A stretch of 64,000 nucleotides of DNA from an uncultured Bryobacteraceae bacterium (GTDB taxonomy: Bacteria; Acidobacteriota; Terriglobia; Bryobacterales; Bryobacteraceae): NCBI GenBank assembly GCA_938003835.1, contig CALKXJ010000016.1, positions 1 to 64,000 of the forward strand. Reading direction: 5' to 3'. Below, one piece after another: positions 16,757 to 26,148 of this stretch (positions are counted from its first letter, which is position 1; each line of letters opens with the position of its first letter). The notes under the pieces were generated by a model. It worked only from the letters and a program-made list of their open reading frames with translations. It did not search any database and was not told the origin of the DNA. Position numbers and translations under genes: made by a program.

Positions 16757-19561
16757 CTATCCGCAGCCGCTCGTGGTGCCGCAGTTGTCGCAGCTATAGC
16801 AGGAGCCGGAACGCTTCATCAGGCCGCCGCATTCGGCGCACACCGGCGCGTCAGCCACCACGGGGCTGAAGGGCAGCACCTGTTGCGGCTCCGGCTCGGT
16901 GGGCCGCAGCTTGGGCGTCTCGCCCGCCTCCGTCTGCGCGTACTCCGGCCCGAGGAACTTCAGGGCGAGCCAACGGAAGATGTAGTCCATGATCGACTTG
17001 GCGTAGGGCACCTGCGGGTTGCCCGTCCAGCCGCTCGGCTCGAAGCGCACGTGGGAGAACTTGTCGACGAAGAACTTGAGCGGCACCCCATACTGGAGCC
17101 CGTAGCTGACAGCCGTGGCGAAGCTGTCCATCAGCCCGGAGATGGTCGAACCCTCCTTGGCCATGGTGATGAACAGCTCGCCGGGCGTGCCGTCCTCGTA
17201 GAGGCCCACCGTGAGGTAGCCCTCGTGGCCGCCGATCGAGAACTTGTGGGTGATCGACTGCCGCTCGTCCGGGAGCTTCCGCCGCACCGGGCGGTAGACG
17301 ATCTTCTCGGCAACGGCCGGGGCGCCGGCTTTTTTCTCTGCCGCGGCCGCCGTGCTGAGCGGCTGCACGCGCTTGGAGCCGTCGCGATAAATCGCCACCG
17401 CCTTCAGCCCCAGCCGCCAGCTCTCGATGTAGGCGTTCATGACATCCTCGACCGTGGACTCCTCGGGCATGTTGATCGTTTTCGAGATCGCCCCCGAGAT
17501 GAACGGCTGTACGGCCGCCATCATGCGGATGTGGCCCATGTGGTGGATGAAGCGGGTGCCGTTGACCGGGCGGAAGCTGGTGTCGAAGACGGGCAGGTGC
17601 TCGGGCTTCAGGTGCGGCGCCCCCTCGATGGTTCCGGTGGCGTCGATGTGGTTGACGATCTCGTCGACCTGCTTGGTGCTGTAACCCAACCGAATGAGCG
17701 CCTGCGGCACGGTGGTGTTGACGATCTTGAGGACGCCGCCGCCCACCAGCTTCTTGTACTTGATGAGAGCGAGCTCGGGCTCGATTCCCGTCGTATCGCA
17801 GTCCATCATGAAGCCGATGGTTCCGGTGGGCGCAATCACCGTGACCTGGGCGTTGCGGAAGCCGGTCCGGCGGCCGAGCTCGAAGGCGTCGCGCCAGCAG
17901 TTACGCGCCGCCTCGAGCACCTCCGGCGGCGCCAGCCGGCTGTCGATCGCATTGACCGCCTCGCTGTGCATCCGTATGACCTCGAGGAACGACTCCTCGT
18001 TGGGCGCGTACTGCGGGAACGGGCCGGTCACCTCGGCGATCCGGGCGCTCGTCAGATAGGCCTGGCCGCACATGAGCGCGGTGATCGAGGCGGCCAGCGC
18101 CCGGCCCTCGTCGCTGTCATAGGCCAGGCCCATGGCCATCAGCAGCGCACCCAGGTTGGCGTAGCCCAGCCCGAGCGGCCGGAAATCGCGCGAGTTTCTG
18201 GCAACCTTCTCCGTGGGATAGCTGGCGTTGTCGACGATGATCTCCTGCGCCAGGATCATCGTGTCGACGGCGCGGCGGAACGCCTCGACGTCAAAGGCGC
18301 CGTCCGGCCCGAGGAACTTCATCAGGTTGAGCGAGGCGAGGTTGCAGGCCGAATCGTCCAGGAACATGTACTCAGAGCAGGGGTTAGAGGCGTTGATCCG
18401 CCCGCTCGCCTTCGAGGTGTGCCAGCGGTTGATGGTCGTGTCGAACTGCATGCCCGGATCGCCGCACTGGTGCGCCGCCTCGGCGATCTGTCGCAGCAGA
18501 TCGCGCGCCTTGTAGCGCTTCACCGGCTGGCCGGAGAGCACCGAACGGGTCCACCAATCGCCGTCTTCAAGGACGGCCCGCATGAACTCGTCGGTCACCC
18601 GGACCGAGTTGTTGGCGTTCTGGAAGAAGATCGAGCTGTAGGCCTCGCCGTCGAGGCTGGCGTCGTAGCCGGCGTCGATGAGCGTGTGCGCCTTCTTCTC
18701 CTCTTTGGCCTTGCACCAGATGAAGGCCTCGATGTCGGGGTGGTCGGCGTTGAGGATGACCATCTTGGCCGCGCGGCGGGTCTTGCCCCCGCTCTTGATG
18801 ACGCCGGCGAAAGCGTCCAGACCCTTCATGAAGCTCAGCGGGCCGGAGGCGCGGCCGCCGCCGGAGAGGATGGCGTTCTCCTCGCGCAGGGTGGACAGGT
18901 TGGTGCCGGTGCCCGAGCCCCACTTGAAGAGCATGCCCTCGGTCTTGGCCAGCTCCAGAATCGACTCGAGCGAATCGGCCACCGAGTTGATGAAGCAGGC
19001 CGAGCACTGCGGCCGGGGCGCAGCCTTGCTCACCCGCTGGACCGACTGGGTCTCTTCGTCGTAGTACCAGCCATAGCCGCGAGCCTCGGGCACGCCGACG
19101 TTGAACCAGACCGGCGAGTTGAAGCTCGCCTTCTGATGGAGCATCAGATGGGCCAGATCAGCGCGAAAGTTCTCCGCATCCTGGGGGGTGCGGAAATAGT
19201 TGCCCTGCCTGCCCCACTCGGTGATGGTGTCGACGACGCGGCGCACCAGTTGGGCGACGCTGCGCTCGCGCTCAGCCGTGCCGACCTTGCCGTGGAAGTA
19301 CTTGCTGGCGACGATGTTGGTGGCCGTCTGCGACCAGTCCACGGGCACCTCCACATCGCGCTGCTCGAAGATGACCTCGCCCTTCTCGTTGGTGATGAAG
19401 GCGGTTCGGAGCTCCCAGCGGAGTTCGTCGTAGGGGGTCTTGCCGGCTTCCAGTCTGGCAGTGAAATACCGGGGAAAGACCACGCCTCTCCGTTCAGCCA
19501 CGGGGAGGGCGAGCTTGGGGGTGGCAACCTTGACACCGAGATCGATCGTTAGATGTCCCAT
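16757..19561 (-). CDS. nrdJ: Adenosylcobalamin-dependent (class II) ribonucleotide reductase
   Basis: This enzyme reduces ribonucleotides to deoxyribonucleotides with B12 as the radical source. It runs about 934 aa from ATG 19561 (MGHLTIDLG), with an AAGG ribosome-binding site upstream; an in-frame extension reaches 19618 without a better start. Family motifs are present. SFNSPVWFNVGV is near the N-terminus, with PQCSACFINSVADSLESIL carrying an active-site Cys. KWGSGTGTNLSTLREE follows. NPCSEYMFLDDSACNLASLNLMKF is the NPCSE finger loop with the radical Cys. PTGTIGFMMDCDTTGIEP is also present. The C-terminus ends in a zinc-ribbon-like set of Cys (CAECGG, CYSCDNCG, SGCG), typical of the long NrdJ form. 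The gene is monocistronic: an NrdR box lies in its promoter and a terminator follows. Confidence 0.97.
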   Translation of the reverse strand: MGHLTIDLGVKVATPKLALPVAERRGVVFPRYFTARLEAGKTPYDELRWELRTAFITNEKGEVIFEQRDVEVPVDWSQTATNIVASKYFHGKVGTAERERSVAQLVRRVVDTITEWGRQGNYFRTPQDAENFRADLAHLMLHQKASFNSPVWFNVGVPEARGYGWYYDEETQSVQRVSKAAPRPQCSACFINSVADSLESILELAKTEGMLFKWGSGTGTNLSTLREENAILSGGGRASGPLSFMKGLDAFAGVIKSGGKTRRAAKMVILNADHPDIEAFIWCKAKEEKKAHTLIDAGYDASLDGEAYSSIFFQNANNSVRVTDEFMRAVLEDGDWWTRSVLSGQPVKRYKARDLLRQIAEAAHQCGDPGMQFDTTINRWHTSKASGRINASNPCSEYMFLDDSACNLASLNLMKFLGPDGAFDVEAFRRAVDTMILAQEIIVDNASYPTEKVARNSRDFRPLGLGYANLGALLMAMGLAYDSDEGRALAASITALMCGQAYLTSARIAEVTGPFPQYAPNEESFLEVIRMHSEAVNAIDSRLAPPEVLEAARNCWRDAFELGRRTGFRNAQVTVIAPTGTIGFMMDCDTTGIEPELALIKYKKLVGGGVLKIVNTTVPQALIRLGYSTKQVDEIVNHIDATGTIEGAPHLKPEHLPVFDTSFRPVNGTRFIHHMGHIRMMAAVQPFISGAISKTINMPEESTVEDVMNAYIESWRLGLKAVAIYRDGSKRVQPLSTAAAAEKKAGAPAVAEKIVYRPVRRKLPDERQSITHKFSIGGHEGYLTVGLYEDGTPGELFITMAKEGSTISGLMDSFATAVSYGLQYGVPLKFFVDKFSHVRFEPSGWTGNPQVPYAKSIMDYIFRWLALKFLGPEYAQTEAGETPKLRPTEPEPQQVLPFSPVVADAPVCAECGGLMKRSGSCYSCDNCGTTSGCG

Positions 19562-19634
19562 CGCAGGAATCCTTTCCGGCTTGATCGGCCTTGGGATGCT
19601 CCGCGGGGAGCGGAACATCTAGGGGCCATCTGCA

Positions 19635-19664
19635 ATGATGCCACAAGATATAGTGGCCCGTCAA
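19635..19664 (-). promoter_or_regulatory. nrdJ promoter with embedded NrdR box
   Basis: On the minus strand TTGACG (19664-19659) and CATCAT (19640-19635) are separated by 18 bp. That spacer contains CCACTATATCTTGTGG (19641-19656 on the plus strand), a near-palindrome that matches the known NrdR box pattern. Binding there would block RNA polymerase. A second, weaker TATATA-centred element at about 19672-19687 is 31 bp away, as in paired NrdR sites. Confidence 0.75.
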
Positions 19665-19693
19665 GGATTTTTTCTATATACGGCATAGCTTGC

Positions 19694-21004
19694 TCATCCG
19701 CTTGCCTTTACAAGCTCCAGCTCCTTCACCCCAAGCACACGCCTGCCCATGCGGAGCTCGAAGCGGACCCGCCCGCCGCCGAGATCGGCCGGCACCCGGT
19801 AGTTGACCTCCCATTTCGGCAGCCGCGGATCGGTGAGAAACCACTCCACCGCTTCCAGCCGCCTCCCGTCGAGCCACGCCACCACCTCGCCGGGTTCGGC
19901 CACCTCCTCGACGGCGGCTTTGATCACCCCGCTCGAGATCACCTCCGCCGATAACAGGTCCACCCCGTCGGTGATGCGCACCACGTGCGGAATGGCCGGC
20001 GCTGGGCGCGTGAGCCGCAGCGTCGCGGGCCGGCACAGCGGCCGCTCGAACCAGAGCAACTCCACCGGCTGGAGGCCGGTGTCGAGCCCTTCCGGCAGCA
20101 GCACGTTCACCTGCGCGACCCCGTCGGAGGCGGGCGGGCCGATGTAAGTGACAACGCCTTGGCGGCCACCGATCCGCACGCGCAGGGCGTTCAGGTCGGC
20201 TTCATCGGTAAGCCCGCTCACCCAGAGCGAGACGGAAGCGAAGCGGCCGCGCACGGGCGCCAAGGGTTCGCCACTGAAGGCGTTCGTGATGCGGCGGATG
20301 ACGGCCGGCGGCGGTTCGACCGTCGCCAGGGCCGCCCCCCAGCCGGCGGGCCGTTTCCTCCAAGTTGTCCACAGATACTGGGTCTCGGGGCCCTCGAGCG
20401 CCAGAAGCTGAAAATCATGCGCCCGGGCGAAGGCGGCGAGCTCCGCCGCGCTGATGCGAACCCCGCACCAGGTGTCGTAGCGCGGTGCGGTCTCGGGCAA
20501 TCCGTTCACCTGGAAGCGGGCGATGCCGCCCGTCTTGAGCACGCGCCGCGTCTCCGCGAAATATCGAAAAACAACCTCCCGGGCCGGAATGTGCTGGAAG
20601 ACGGCGTAGGAATAGACGAAGTCGAAGGACTCATCGGGGAACGCGCGCAGGTCCGACTCCGGCGCATGGTGCGCGAAGGCATTGGCGAGCCCGCTCAGGC
20701 GCCGGCGCGCCAGGCGGACCATCTCTTCGGAGATGTCGACGCCGTGGATCTCCGCAAAGTGCGATGCGAGCGGCAACATCAGCCGGCCCGGCCCGCAACC
20801 GATCTCGAGCGCCCGGCGTGGAGCCGAGGCCGCAGGCAAGCGCTTCAGCTCCATCTCGAGACTGCGGGCGATCTCCCGGGCCGTAGCCTGAAACTCCTCC
20901 TCGCTCTGCCCGCGCCGGCCGAAGGCGACATAGTAATGCGCGTCCTCGCGGGCGCGCGCATCCCAGTCTCGGCGCATCTGCTCAATGAGCTCCTGCCGGC
21001 TCAC
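19694..21004 (-). CDS. SAM-dependent methyltransferase with extra C-terminal domain
   Basis: This is a class I methyltransferase of 436 aa. The SAM-binding motif I is ALEIGCGPGRLMLPL (about residues 60-75), followed by HGVDISEEM (motif II) and ESFDFVYSYAVFQHIP (motif IV region). Then come LKTGGIARFQVNG and a beta-sandwich-like C-terminal half (about 240-436) with VSLWVSGLTDEADLNALRVRIGG and VNVLLPEGLDTG. That half resembles Ig-like or carbohydrate-linked accessory domains in acidobacterial surface-glycan clusters; its exact family is not known to me. The start is GTG 21004, whose bases overlap the TGA of the upstream beta-helix gene (GTGA), so the two are coupled. The acceptor substrate is not visible; neighbours suggest a polysaccharide or surface glycan. 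Confidence 0.85.
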   Translation of the reverse strand: MSRQELIEQMRRDWDARAREDAHYYVAFGRRGQSEEEFQATAREIARSLEMELKRLPAASAPRRALEIGCGPGRLMLPLASHFAEIHGVDISEEMVRLARRRLSGLANAFAHHAPESDLRAFPDESFDFVYSYAVFQHIPAREVVFRYFAETRRVLKTGGIARFQVNGLPETAPRYDTWCGVRISAAELAAFARAHDFQLLALEGPETQYLWTTWRKRPAGWGAALATVEPPPAVIRRITNAFSGEPLAPVRGRFASVSLWVSGLTDEADLNALRVRIGGRQGVVTYIGPPASDGVAQVNVLLPEGLDTGLQPVELLWFERPLCRPATLRLTRPAPAIPHVVRITDGVDLLSAEVISSGVIKAAVEEVAEPGEVVAWLDGRRLEAVEWFLTDPRLPKWEVNYRVPADLGGGRVRFELRMGRRVLGVKELELVKASG

Positions 21005-22365
21005 AGGGCATCCTCGCAGCGGTTGTTCTCGATGACGCTCGCCTGGAGCGAGACCCCCGGCGCCGCCAGGATGCAGCGCTCGCTCATCCTGTGACCGGTG
21101 ATGACGTTGTCGCGAATCAGGTGCTCCCGCGAGGGGTCGGCGCGCCGGCCGGCCCACTCGGCGGCCAGGCGGCCCAGATAGATGCCGGCCTGGAGCACGT
21201 CCGGCTCGCCGGCAATCGCCACACAGCCGAAGCGGGCCGCGCTTTCGTTGCAGCCCGCTTGGTTGAGGCGCAGGAAGCGGTTGCCCTCCACGGTGTGGCG
21301 GCGACCGATCAGGAACAGGCCGCCGAACTTGAAGCCGTCGATCAGATTGTCGCGGATGAGGATCGCCTCCGAGCGCATGTCCGGGTTCCAGTTGTTCACC
21401 ACGATGCCGAAGTGGCCGTGCGGATAGTCTTCGGCGCGGCCGCCGTTGACGCAGGAGTTGCCGGCCACCTCGCCGTGATGGAATCCATCGAGGTCGATGC
21501 ACTTGCCGTTGATCTCCTCGAAGCGGTTGCCGGCGTAGAGCGAGAGATCCACCTCGCCCGCAGTGTCGATCGCCACGGGGGTTCCGCCGCCCTCGGCGTC
21601 TACGACCTCGATGGGGAATCCGATGCGCTGGCCGCGATTGCCCACCACGCGGACCTGGCTGGCATGGCCGACCTGAATGGCGTCGCGGCCGATCTCCTCG
21701 AACCAGTTCTCTTCGATCCGGCCGTCGCGGCTCCGGGGAGACATGTAGACGGAGTGCGTCCAGACGGCGTTGCCGCGGATGCGGCGGAAGCGGCTGGATC
21801 GCACCGCAAAGCCCAGCGTGCCTTCGGAGAAGAGCACGCCGCCGGTGGTGTTGTTGCGGCCCGATGGCCCAAGCGTGCCCGAGTCCTCGACGGTGACGCC
21901 CTCGAGCGTGACGTCGGCGGAACGGACGGCCGTGACGGCGAAGCCGGCGATCTCGCGGAAGGTTAGATTCGAGAGGCTGACCTCGCGCACGTCTTCGAGC
22001 AGGATCCCGTGGCCGTCGTAGCAGGTGGCAACGATGGCGTCGTGTGGGGGAACGGGCCAGCGGCCCTCGAAGGCGCTGCGGTTGCCCTCGATAGCGAAGC
22101 CCGTGAGGCGGACGCGGCTGGCGTGGCGGAGGGAGAGGATGGCTCGGGCGCGGAAGCCTGGGGCGGCGCGGAGGAGGGTGCCTGTTGGGTGGCCGCGGAT
22201 TTCCAGGTCATGGGCGCCGGCGGGGATACTAAGGGCGTCGTCGATCAGGAGGATGCCGGGCGGCAGTTCTACTACTCCCGTAGTTTGATGGGCGAGCTGC
22301 TCGAAACCACCCGCACAGACGCCCGCCGCCCCCAGCCACAAGCCGACTGCCAGGCGCCCCAGCAT
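21001..22365 (-). CDS. Secreted right-handed parallel beta-helix protein
   Basis: This is a 454-aa protein with a signal peptide (MLGRLAVGLWLGAAGVCAG). The rest is a series of about 20-25-residue beta-helix coils with alternating hydrophobics and N/G turns, for example LSNLTFREIAGFAVTAVRS, VRVVGNRGQRIGFPIEVVD and AILIRDNLIDGFKFGGLFL. This is the pectate-lyase-like fold used by polysaccharide lyases, epimerases and adhesins. I cannot identify catalytic residues, so lyase activity is only one option. The early GVVELPPGILLIDDALSIP segment resembles the capping start of pectate-lyase-fold proteins. It starts 21 bp from the divergent ABC-like gene and overlaps the methyltransferase start, which suggests a small surface-glycan cluster. 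Confidence 0.85.
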   Translation of the reverse strand: MLGRLAVGLWLGAAGVCAGGFEQLAHQTTGVVELPPGILLIDDALSIPAGAHDLEIRGHPTGTLLRAAPGFRARAILSLRHASRVRLTGFAIEGNRSAFEGRWPVPPHDAIVATCYDGHGILLEDVREVSLSNLTFREIAGFAVTAVRSADVTLEGVTVEDSGTLGPSGRNNTTGGVLFSEGTLGFAVRSSRFRRIRGNAVWTHSVYMSPRSRDGRIEENWFEEIGRDAIQVGHASQVRVVGNRGQRIGFPIEVVDAEGGGTPVAIDTAGEVDLSLYAGNRFEEINGKCIDLDGFHHGEVAGNSCVNGGRAEDYPHGHFGIVVNNWNPDMRSEAILIRDNLIDGFKFGGLFLIGRRHTVEGNRFLRLNQAGCNESAARFGCVAIAGEPDVLQAGIYLGRLAAEWAGRRADPSREHLIRDNVITGHRMSERCILAAPGVSLQASVIENNRCEDAL

Positions 22366-22386
22366 CCATTCGCTATTCTATCTGCC

Positions 22387-23346
22387 ATGGCGGTCACTCT
22401 TCGCCAGGCCGCACTCGGGCCCTTGACTGGCATCACCGCCTCGGCGCCCGACGGCGCCCTGGTGGGCGTCATCGGAGAGGACGACGGCGGCGCCCGGACC
22501 TTGCTTCGCCTCATCGGCGGTCTCGAGCAGCCGTCCTCGGGAGCGGTGGAAGCCTCCCTGCCGCGCCGCTGGCTCGGCCCGGACGGGCCTCTCAATTTGG
22601 CTCCGGCGGGCACGCTCGCCCTGGAACACAGCCTGGCGTTGCGCGACGCGCTTGTCCGCGCCCGGGCGCTCACCGGGCTCGAGCGGCTGCGGCGGGCCGG
22701 CGCCACCATCTTTCTGCTCACCCACGAACAGGAGCTGCTGCGTGGCGTCGCCGACGAGATCTGGTGGATCGACGGCGGGCGGCTGGTTCTGAAAGGCGAC
22801 CCTGCCGACGTGCTCGAGCGCTACAACCGCCACGTCGCCGCCCGGTTGCGCGAATGGGCGGCGACGATCTCCCAGCCGCTGGCGCCCTCGCTGCGCCGCG
22901 GTGACGGCCGCGCCGAACTGGTGAGGCTCGAAACGCTGGACGCCGAGGGCCGCCCGGCCTGGGTCTTCGAAAGCGGCGCCGGAATGGCCGTCCGAGTCAC
23001 GGTTCGTTTCCACCGGGAGGTCGCCGACCCCGTCATTGGCATCCTGATCCGCACCCGGATCGGGTTCGAGGTCTACGGGACGAACACGGAGCTGGAGAGA
23101 CTGCGGCTTGGCCCGTGCCGTGCCGGGGACACGATCGCAGTGACCTTTGCCTTTGCCTGCCAACTGTGCCCGCAGGAGTATACCCTCACCGCTGCCTCGC
23201 ACGATCCCGACGGCGTCTGGCACGACTGGCTCGAGGAGGCCCTCTCGTTTCGCGTCACCGACGCCCGGCCCACCGCCGGCGTCGCCAATCTGCACGCCCG
23301 GGTGAGTTTCGAGCGGCGGCAGGCAGATCCCTTGCAGGTTCGTTAG
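22387..23346 (+). CDS. Degenerate ABC ATPase fused to a Wzt-like C-terminal domain
   Basis: This 319-aa protein resembles the ATP-binding subunit of O-antigen/polysaccharide ABC exporters (Wzt), but its nucleotide-binding domain is reduced. The P-loop is GVIGEDDGGARTLLRL instead of GxxGxGK[ST], so the catalytic Lys is missing. The Q-loop, LSGGQ signature and Walker B region are absent; the first domain is only about 150 aa. What remains is the H-loop region (IFLLTHEQELLRGVADEIWWIDGGRLVLKGDP). Residues about 175-300 match the Wzt C-terminal carbohydrate-binding fold (VRLETLDAEG, VTVRFHREVADPVIGILIRTRIG, TFAFACQLCPQEYTLTAASHDPDG). No permease gene is nearby. It overlaps the stop of selB by 4 bases, convergently. 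It may be a regulator or glycan-binding protein rather than an active ATPase. Confidence 0.75.
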   Translation: MAVTLRQAALGPLTGITASAPDGALVGVIGEDDGGARTLLRLIGGLEQPSSGAVEASLPRRWLGPDGPLNLAPAGTLALEHSLALRDALVRARALTGLERLRRAGATIFLLTHEQELLRGVADEIWWIDGGRLVLKGDPADVLERYNRHVAARLREWAATISQPLAPSLRRGDGRAELVRLETLDAEGRPAWVFESGAGMAVRVTVRFHREVADPVIGILIRTRIGFEVYGTNTELERLRLGPCRAGDTIAVTFAFACQLCPQEYTLTAASHDPDGVWHDWLEEALSFRVTDARPTAGVANLHARVSFERRQADPLQVR

Positions 23347-25214
23347 AGAACCACGCGCCAGTCCCCCTCCCGGCGCGTCAGGCGCGCGCGGTCCAGATAC
23401 TCGAGAAGCGGGACGGCGTACTTGCGCGAGATGCCCGTCCAGTCCTTGAACTGCGAGACGGTGAAGCGCTCGCCGCGGCGGCCCGCCAGAAGTTGCCGGA
23501 GCGCCTCCAGGGCGCATGCATGGACGATCAACTCGTTTCCGACCCGCACCAGCCGGCCCTGGCGAAGCAGGATCTCGAGCAGCTTGCGCGCCCGGCCCGC
23601 TTCGACTCCCGAGCCTGCGAGCACCTCCTCAGCCCGCGGCGCCGCCAGAGCCGCCCGCTCGAACGCACTCTCGATCCGCGCGAGCGCCTCCTCGTCTTCC
23701 TGGTTCAGTACAAGCCGGTGTTCGGCCAGGCGCACCGTGTCGCCCTCGGCCACCAGGCGCGCCGAGGCTTCGAGTAACGCCTCGAGCAAAGACGGCTCGC
23801 TCGCGGGGAGCGCCTCCGCCCGGAGCGCCTCTCGCGGCATGCCGGCCGCCAGCGGTTGCTCCTGGTGAAAGCGTTCCACGGTCGCCTCGATTCGCTCGCG
23901 CAGCCGGTCGAACACGGCGCGATCGATCATCCTCGCCGGCGGCCCCTCGATCCGGACGAAAGCGCCCGAGCGGCCGGCCGCGTCGATCTCGGCAGGCGTG
24001 AGGCCGGTCCTGGCGATCAACTCGGGCAGAGTCAAGCCGTACGGCGCTTCCTTCACCCACAGCGCCAGGCGGCCGCCAGGCTCCGAAGCGGCCAGCCTCC
24101 GGAGCCGTTCTGCCGCCTCTGCGCGCCTCAGGCGCTCCGGCGGATCAATTTCGATGACCGCGCCGCCGCCGATCGTCACCACGGGCGAGAACATCCGGAC
24201 GATGAACCGGTCACCCGGAAGGACCAGCGCCGGCTCGCGCAGGTGGAACCGCACCAGGCCGCGTTCGCCGGGGGCAAGCGAGGTCGCCCGATCGAGCAGG
24301 CGCGCCTCCGCGATGACTCCCGCGGTCCCGGCATGCAGGTGGACCGGCGCGCGGTCCTTGAGCGGCCGGGCCGAGGCCAGCAGCTCGAACTCGGCGTCGA
24401 AGACGCGGGCGGGTGAGAAAAGGCCGGGCGCGACGAGGCTCACCCCCCGCGCCAGCTCCTTGATTTCGGCCCCGGCCAGGTTCAGCGCCGTGCGCTGGCC
24501 CGCCACCGCTTCCGCCACCGGCTGGTTGTACACCTGTATGCCGCGCACCCGGAAGCGCCTGCCGCCCGGCTGTAGCTCGACCTCGTCTTCCAGGCGGACG
24601 CGCCCGCTCACCAGGGTGCCGGTCACAACGGTGCCAAAACCTCGCATGGAGAAAACGCGGTCCACCGGAAGGCGGAAATGGCGCGAAGCGTCCTTCACCG
24701 GAACCTCGGCCGCCACGCGCGCCAGCGCGGCCTTGAGCTCGCCGAGCCCCTGTCCCGAAACGGCGCTAACCGCCACGACAGGGGCCCCGGCTAGAAACGA
24801 GCCCGCAACGAACTCCTCGATCTCCAGGCGCACCAGTTCCAGGATCTCCGGCTCCACCAGGTCCGCCTTGGTGAGCGCCACCAGACCGCGCGGAATCCCG
24901 AGCAGGCGGCAGATCTCGAAGTGCTCCCGCGTCTGTGGCTTGATCGATTCGTCGGCGGCGACAACGAGCAGCACCAGGTCGATGCCGGTCGAGCCGGCCA
25001 GCATGGTCCTGACGAACCGCTCGTGTCCGGGAACGTCGACGAAGCCAATGCACAGGCCGCCGGGCAATTCCAGGTGGGCAAAGCCCAACTCGATTGAGAT
25101 GCCGCGGCGTTTCTCCTCCGGCAGCCGGTCCGTGTCGATTCCGGTGAGCGCCCGCACGAGCGCGGTCTTGCCGTGATCGATGTGGCCGGCCGTGCCTGCA
25201 ATAATGTTGCGCAT
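23343..25214 (-). CDS. selB: Selenocysteine-specific translation elongation factor
   Basis: SelB delivers Sec-tRNA to UGA codons marked by a SECIS element. From ATG 25214 it is 623 aa. The GTPase domain has AGHIDHGKT (G1), [17 protein letters not shown] (G2), [12 protein letters not shown] (G3) and ALTKADLV (G4). EF-Tu-like domains II/III follow, with [23 protein letters not shown] long C-terminal region of winged-helix repeats from about residue 430 ends in [32 protein letters not shown], the mRNA-binding module. Its start codon overlaps that of the divergent VWA gene by two bases, so its promoter lies inside that gene's coding region. The selA, selC and selD genes are not in the window, and I see no selenoprotein candidate here. 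Confidence 0.95.
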   Translation of the reverse strand: MRNIIAGTAGHIDHGKTALVRALTGIDTDRLPEEKRRGISIELGFAHLELPGGLCIGFVDVPGHERFVRTMLAGSTGIDLVLLVVAADESIKPQTREHFEICRLLGIPRGLVALTKADLVEPEILELVRLEIEEFVAGSFLAGAPVVAVSAVSGQGLGELKAALARVAAEVPVKDASRHFRLPVDRVFSMRGFGTVVTGTLVSGRVRLEDEVELQPGGRRFRVRGIQVYNQPVAEAVAGQRTALNLAGAEIKELARGVSLVAPGLFSPARVFDAEFELLASARPLKDRAPVHLHAGTAGVIAEARLLDRATSLAPGERGLVRFHLREPALVLPGDRFIVRMFSPVVTIGGGAVIEIDPPERLRRAEAAERLRRLAASEPGGRLALWVKEAPYGLTLPELIARTGLTPAEIDAAGRSGAFVRIEGPPARMIDRAVFDRLRERIEATVERFHQEQPLAAGMPREALRAEALPASEPSLLEALLEASARLVAEGDTVRLAEHRLVLNQEDEEALARIESAFERAALAAPRAEEVLAGSGVEAGRARKLLEILLRQGRLVRVGNELIVHACALEALRQLLAGRRGERFTVSQFKDWTGISRKYAVPLLEYLDRARLTRREGDWRVVL

Positions 25215-26148
25215 GCGGCTGCTACTCATGCTACTACCGGCCGCATTCGGGCTCGCCGGGCAGGAAGCGGTCTTCCGCGCCGGCGTCACCCTGGTCAGGC
25301 TGGATGTCCAAGTGGTCGATGGCGGCCGGCCCGTCAGCGGGCTCCGGGCGGAGGATTTCACCGTGCTCGACGAGGGGACGCCTTCGCGAATCGTTTACTT
25401 CGGCCAAGAGCAGGAGCCGCTGTGGGTCGTCCTGCTGGTGGACGTGAGCGGCAGCATGCGGCGTTATCTCGACCAGATGGCCAGGGCGTCACGAGAGGCT
25501 CTGGCGGCCCTCGGCCCCGGCGACCGCGTCGCCCTGATGCTGTTCAGCCGCAACGTGGCGCTCGAGCTTCCCTTCACTGCCGATCGGGAAAGCGTCGCTG
25601 CCCGGATCGGCGCTGCGGTGGGCGAGGGGGGTCTGGGTTCGGGCACCGCGATCAACCTCTCGATACTCGAAGCGGCGCGCTATCTGGCCCGGGCGGCCGC
25701 CGGGGAGGCCGGCCGCCGCGCCGTCCTCATCCTGACCGACAATGCCGGGCTGAACTATCAGGCGCCCGACGAGGTGGTTCTCCGCGCTCTCTACGACGCC
25801 GACGCCGTGCTCAACGCGATTGTCACACCGGCGGCGAAACCGCCCCCGGCGCCCCCTCCGGGACGCGAACTCAATCCCGATTTCACTCCGCCCGACGTCT
25901 TCTCGCTGGCGCGCGCGACCGGCGGCGAGGTGCTCCGGGCGTCGAACGCCGGCGAGGCGTTCCGCGCCATGATCCAGAGCATCTGGGCGCGCTACAGCCT
26001 GCACTGTCCCGCCGCTGGAGGCGCCCCGGGCGCCTGGCGGCGGCTCGAAGTCCTCCTGAGCGATGAGGCGCGCCGGCGGTATCCGCGCGCCCAGATCCGC
26101 GCGCGCGCCGGCTATTTCCTTCCCCAGGCTTCAGATGAAAGCCACTGA
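25213..26148 (+). CDS. VWA-domain protein of the acidobacterial VWFA-related type
   Basis: This is a 311-aa secreted or membrane-associated protein with a signal peptide ([17 protein letters not shown]). It begins with the beta-rich VTLVRLDVQVVDGGRPVSGLRAEDFTVLDEG, the hallmark preceding VWFA-related domains in Acidobacteriota. The MIDAS motif DVSGSM is in LWVVLLVDVSGSMRR, and the domain continues with GDRVALMLFSRNVAL and ILTDNAG. It presumably mediates metal-dependent protein binding. The ATG at 25213 shares the bases of the selB start; a later ATG at 25228 is possible. It ends convergently with and overlaps the enolase-superfamily gene by 18 nt. Confidence 0.85.
   Translation: MRLLLMLLPAAFGLAGQEAVFRAGVTLVRLDVQVVDGGRPVSGLRAEDFTVLDEGTPSRIVYFGQEQEPLWVVLLVDVSGSMRRYLDQMARASREALAALGPGDRVALMLFSRNVALELPFTADRESVAARIGAAVGEGGLGSGTAINLSILEAARYLARAAAGEAGRRAVLILTDNAGLNYQAPDEVVLRALYDADAVLNAIVTPAAKPPPAPPPGRELNPDFTPPDVFSLARATGGEVLRASNAGEAFRAMIQSIWARYSLHCPAAGGAPGAWRRLEVLLSDEARRRYPRAQIRARAGYFLPQASDESH

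Noticed and set aside
16883-19552. Plus-strand open frame of 889 codons over nrdJ
   Set aside because: It is complementary to a fully recognised class II RNR with all its motifs. Composition (long R/L/E runs) is typical of antisense GC-rich frames.
19694-21502. A 602-codon methyltransferase starting at 21502
   Set aside because: The first 165 codons are the antisense-free shadow of the upstream beta-helix gene and lack any domain; the GTGA overlap gives the real start at 21004.
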